Position numbers and translations under genes: made by a program
The notes under the pieces: model-generated
What the model saw: the letters and a program-made list of their open reading frames with translations, nothing else
Told to the model about the DNA's origin: nothing
The model's database searches: none
Source: Bacteroidota bacterium
GTDB taxonomy: Bacteria; Bacteroidota; Bacteroidia; J057; JADKCL01
Assembly (NCBI GenBank): GCA_016718825.1
Contig: JADKCL010000004.1
Coordinates: forward strand, 186,001 to 250,000
Direction: 5' to 3'
Length of the DNA stretch: 64,000 nucleotides
Shown: piece by piece, positions 62,413 to 64,000 of the stretch
How positions within the stretch are numbered: position 1 is the stretch's first letter
Layout of the letters: each line of letters opens with the position of its first letter

Positions 62413-63138
62413 TCAGTGCTGATGACCGTCGCCGGGCGTATGCGCTGGTGCTGCGCCATCGGTTGGCGGTGCAATCACAACGCCGGTAAAGGTAAGGCGC
62501 TCCAAGTGCTCGACGGTATTCAAGGTGATGGTGATGTTTTTCAACTGATCGCCGACTTTGCCGGTGCTGTTAAATTGGGCTTCGATTTCGCCAGTTTGCT
62601 GAGGCGCAATCGGCTCCTTAGGCCAATTGATCGCGGTGCAACCGCAAGAAGGCTTCACATTTTCGAGCACCAAGGGATTGGCACCTGTGTTGGTGAATTT
62701 GAACTTGTGGGTGACCGTTTCGCCCTGCTTGATCTGACCAAAATCGAAGGTTGTTTCTTCAAATTTGATGGTGGTGACGGGAATGGCCGGTGCGGCTTCT
62801 TCGGCTACCGGGGCATTGGGTGTGAAGCTCACGCCTGCGGGAGTGGTTGCATCATCCGTGCGAACGGCTGCGGGCGCTGTGGGCGTGACGGCGGGTGCTG
62901 CAGCTGCATTTTTGGCAGCCGCGGCGACTTCGGCAGGTGTCATTTCGGAGGCTGGTTTCTGCGCAGAAGGTGTGGCGGAAACAGCTTTGGTGTTCTTGGC
63001 GGCCGCTTTGCGCTTGGTTTTGGTGGTTTTTGTGGTCTTTGTCGCTTGATCCGCGACGGCCGACGAGGTTTGGGCAATGGCCGTCACCGAAATCAGGAGC
63101 GCCATCAGCAGCAAGGAGGTACGTAGGATATTTTTCAT
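62413..63138 (-). CDS. DUF1573 exported protein with long Ala/Pro/Thr linker
   Basis: A 241-residue protein. Signal peptide (LLLMALLISVTAIAQ), then a low-complexity linker (about 25-118: TKTTKTTKTKRKAAAKNTKA and AAAAKNAAAAPAVTPTAPAA), then a DUF1573 domain: ETTFDFGQIKQGETVTHKF, KFTNTGANPLVLENVKPSCGCTAI and a closing TFTGVVI. The tail is GDGHQH. The PSCGCT loop is the family signature. The linker is unusual in length and may bridge the periplasm. It is cotranscribed in the same direction as the TatD gene. A TATCTTTC box lies about 40 nt upstream of the ATG. Confidence 0.88.
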   Translation of the reverse strand: MKNILRTSLLLMALLISVTAIAQTSSAVADQATKTTKTTKTKRKAAAKNTKAVSATPSAQKPASEMTPAEVAAAAKNAAAAPAVTPTAPAAVRTDDATTPAGVSFTPNAPVAEEAAPAIPVTTIKFEETTFDFGQIKQGETVTHKFKFTNTGANPLVLENVKPSCGCTAINWPKEPIAPQQTGEIEAQFNSTGKVGDQLKNITITLNTVEHLERLTFTGVVIAPPTDGAAPAHTPGDGHQH

Positions 63139-63260
63139 TGTATTCTCTATGTTAATTGAATCAAATTGAAGTTGAAAGATACGAATTCGGTTCGGAGGTT
63201 TGCAAAAACTGGGCCAATTTCTGTCACGTAGGGGCTATCTGCGAATGCTTTCAAATTTTG

Positions 63261-63321
63261 CCACGAAGACACGAAGGCACAAAGTCAAGCAGCATTTCTT
63301 CGTGCCTTTGTGTCTTTGTGG
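63261..63321. repeat. CACGAAG inverted repeat, copy 2
   Basis: CCACGAAGACACGAAGGCACAAAG (63261-63284) pairs with CTTCGTGCCTTTGTGTCTTTGTGG (63298-63321), using a few G-T pairs. It follows the same pattern as 4280-4340. It lies 18 bp downstream of the tatD stop and upstream of the DUF1573 gene. Confidence 0.75.
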
Positions 63322-63338
63322 CCAGAAAAACGCAACAA

Positions 63339-64000
63339 TTACATCCCAAATACCCGCAAAGCCGTGGCACTTGTGACCCGGGCGACCTCGGCGAGGCTCA
63401 CTTCCTTGACTTCGGAAAGTTTCCTGGCTATCAAGGGGATATAGCTGCTTTCATTGCGTTTGCCACGGTGCGGCACCGGCGGCAGATAAGGCGAATCCGT
63501 TTCCAAAACCAAGGCCTCCAACGGAATCTCCTTTAATACTGCCGGCAAGTCGCTGGTTTTGTACGTCAAAACGCCGCCGATCCCCATCACAAAACCGAGG
63601 TCCTGTACCTGCTTCGCATGCTCCACGGTTCCGGTAAAGCAATGGAAAATGCCTTTGAGGCGCCCATCCTGCCCTTCCCGGACCAATTCGATGACATCGT
63701 CCATGCTGTCGCGACAATGCAGTATCAACGGCAGATTTTTGGCTTTTGCCCATTCGATTTGAAGGCGAAGGGCCGCTTTTTGCTGCGGTATAAAGGTTTT
63801 GTCCCAATAATAATCCAAACCGCATTCGCCGACGCCGACATAGCCGCCCCGGTCCCATTCCTTTTCCATCGCCGCCAAAACATCCGCCCAATCCTCCCCG
63901 ACCGAACCCGGATGCAGGCCCATCATCGGAAAAAAGAAGCTGCGGTCCCGGTCGGCCACGGCATTCATCTCTGCAATCGAGGGCAGGTCGATGTTGGGCA
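63339..64000 (-). CDS. TatD family metal-dependent hydrolase, 5' end cut by the window
   Basis: The visible 220 residues of a TatD-type TIM-barrel hydrolase. MMGLHPGSVGEDW (metal-binding His), YVGVGECGLDYYWDKTF (Glu ligand), LPLILHCRDSMDDVIEL (His), GIFHCFTGTVEHAKQ (His), LVLETDSPYLPP (Asp), and a VPHRGKRNESSYIP closing segment. The family acts on DNA or D-aminoacyl-tRNA/nucleotide substrates with divalent metals; E. coli TatD is a DNase. Translation continues past the right edge; the first His-x-His metal motif lies outside. The stop is at 63339-63341. Confidence 0.92.
   Translation of the reverse strand, partial: PNIDLPSIAEMNAVADRDRSFFFPMMGLHPGSVGEDWADVLAAMEKEWDRGGYVGVGECGLDYYWDKTFIPQQKAALRLQIEWAKAKNLPLILHCRDSMDDVIELVREGQDGRLKGIFHCFTGTVEHAKQVQDLGFVMGIGGVLTYKTSDLPAVLKEIPLEALVLETDSPYLPPVPHRGKRNESSYIPLIARKLSEVKEVSLAEVARVTSATALRVFGM

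Noticed and set aside
1..64000. CRISPR arrays, phage, insertion sequences or rRNA genes
   Set aside because: I saw no evenly spaced direct repeats, no transposase or integrase motifs and no rRNA sequence.

Overview
The window is a chromosomal segment of a Bacteroidota bacterium, with no phage, plasmid or rRNA operon. The phylum call rests on several signs: type IX secretion (T9SS) sorting domains of both the type A and the gliding-motility-associated (type B) kind; many short lipoproteins with SCK/GCD-type lipoboxes; DUF1573 and DUF2279 proteins; a PurL of the short PurS/PurQ-dependent type; and TAnnTTTG-type -7 promoter boxes close to start codons with little sign of Shine-Dalgarno sequences. 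Base composition is around 50% GC. I cannot place it below phylum; a Saprospiria- or Sphingobacteriia-like lineage would fit.

Layout. 1-335 is a gene-free palindromic element. 336-4982 holds a lipoprotein, a 5'-nucleotidase-like lipoprotein, a BtpA/SgcQ-family TIM barrel, a secreted protein and a polysaccharide deacetylase. 5118-18543 is the most striking region: five tandem paralogues (about 860 aa each) of a secreted multidomain Cys-rich protein with a T9SS type A C-terminus. The last three overlap by 4 bp (ATGA), and a 136-bp stretch is identical between copies 3 and 4. The fifth copy is frameshifted in its sorting domain, and the convergent lipoprotein gene 33 bp away also appears frameshifted. 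A sixth relative at 35663-38491 shares the N-terminal domain but carries a type B sorting domain.

18773-20725 has a TIGR04222-like membrane protein with a Gly/Cys/His tail coupled to a GRDP (DUF1399)-like protein, then a MaoC-like hydratase. 21327-25762 encodes DprE1-like and DprE2-like enzymes and a GT-C glycosyltransferase, interrupted by a toxin-antitoxin pair whose toxin is frameshifted. A DPPR-synthase-type UbiA prenyltransferase lies at 47633. Together these suggest a polyprenyl-phospho-pentose sugar-donor pathway. 25835-30021 holds small exported proteins and a T9SS cargo protein. 30423-35321 is housekeeping on the minus strand: hisS-hutH and rplM-rpsI-rpsB, each ending in a terminator.

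38503-42750 has riboflavin synthase, purL and miaE. 42944-47619 is mostly secreted proteins and lipoproteins plus a serine hydrolase. 48557-51147 has a CrtI-like oxidoreductase, a 6-pyruvoyl-tetrahydropterin synthase homologue and folE. 51341-57649 has a DUF559-type endonuclease remnant, lipoproteins, a DUF2723-like membrane protein, phosphoglucomutase, a DUF2279 protein and a solitary Vsr endonuclease. 57708-64000 has a fused E1 dehydrogenase, an M61 peptidase, a second DUF1573 protein and a TatD hydrolase cut by the window edge.

Candidates for something new are the T9SS cargo array (one N-terminal module, two sorting signals, gene conversion, frameshifted sorting domain) and the GRDP/TIGR04222 pair with its Cys/His-rich tail. 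All functional statements come from reading motifs; no database search was run.
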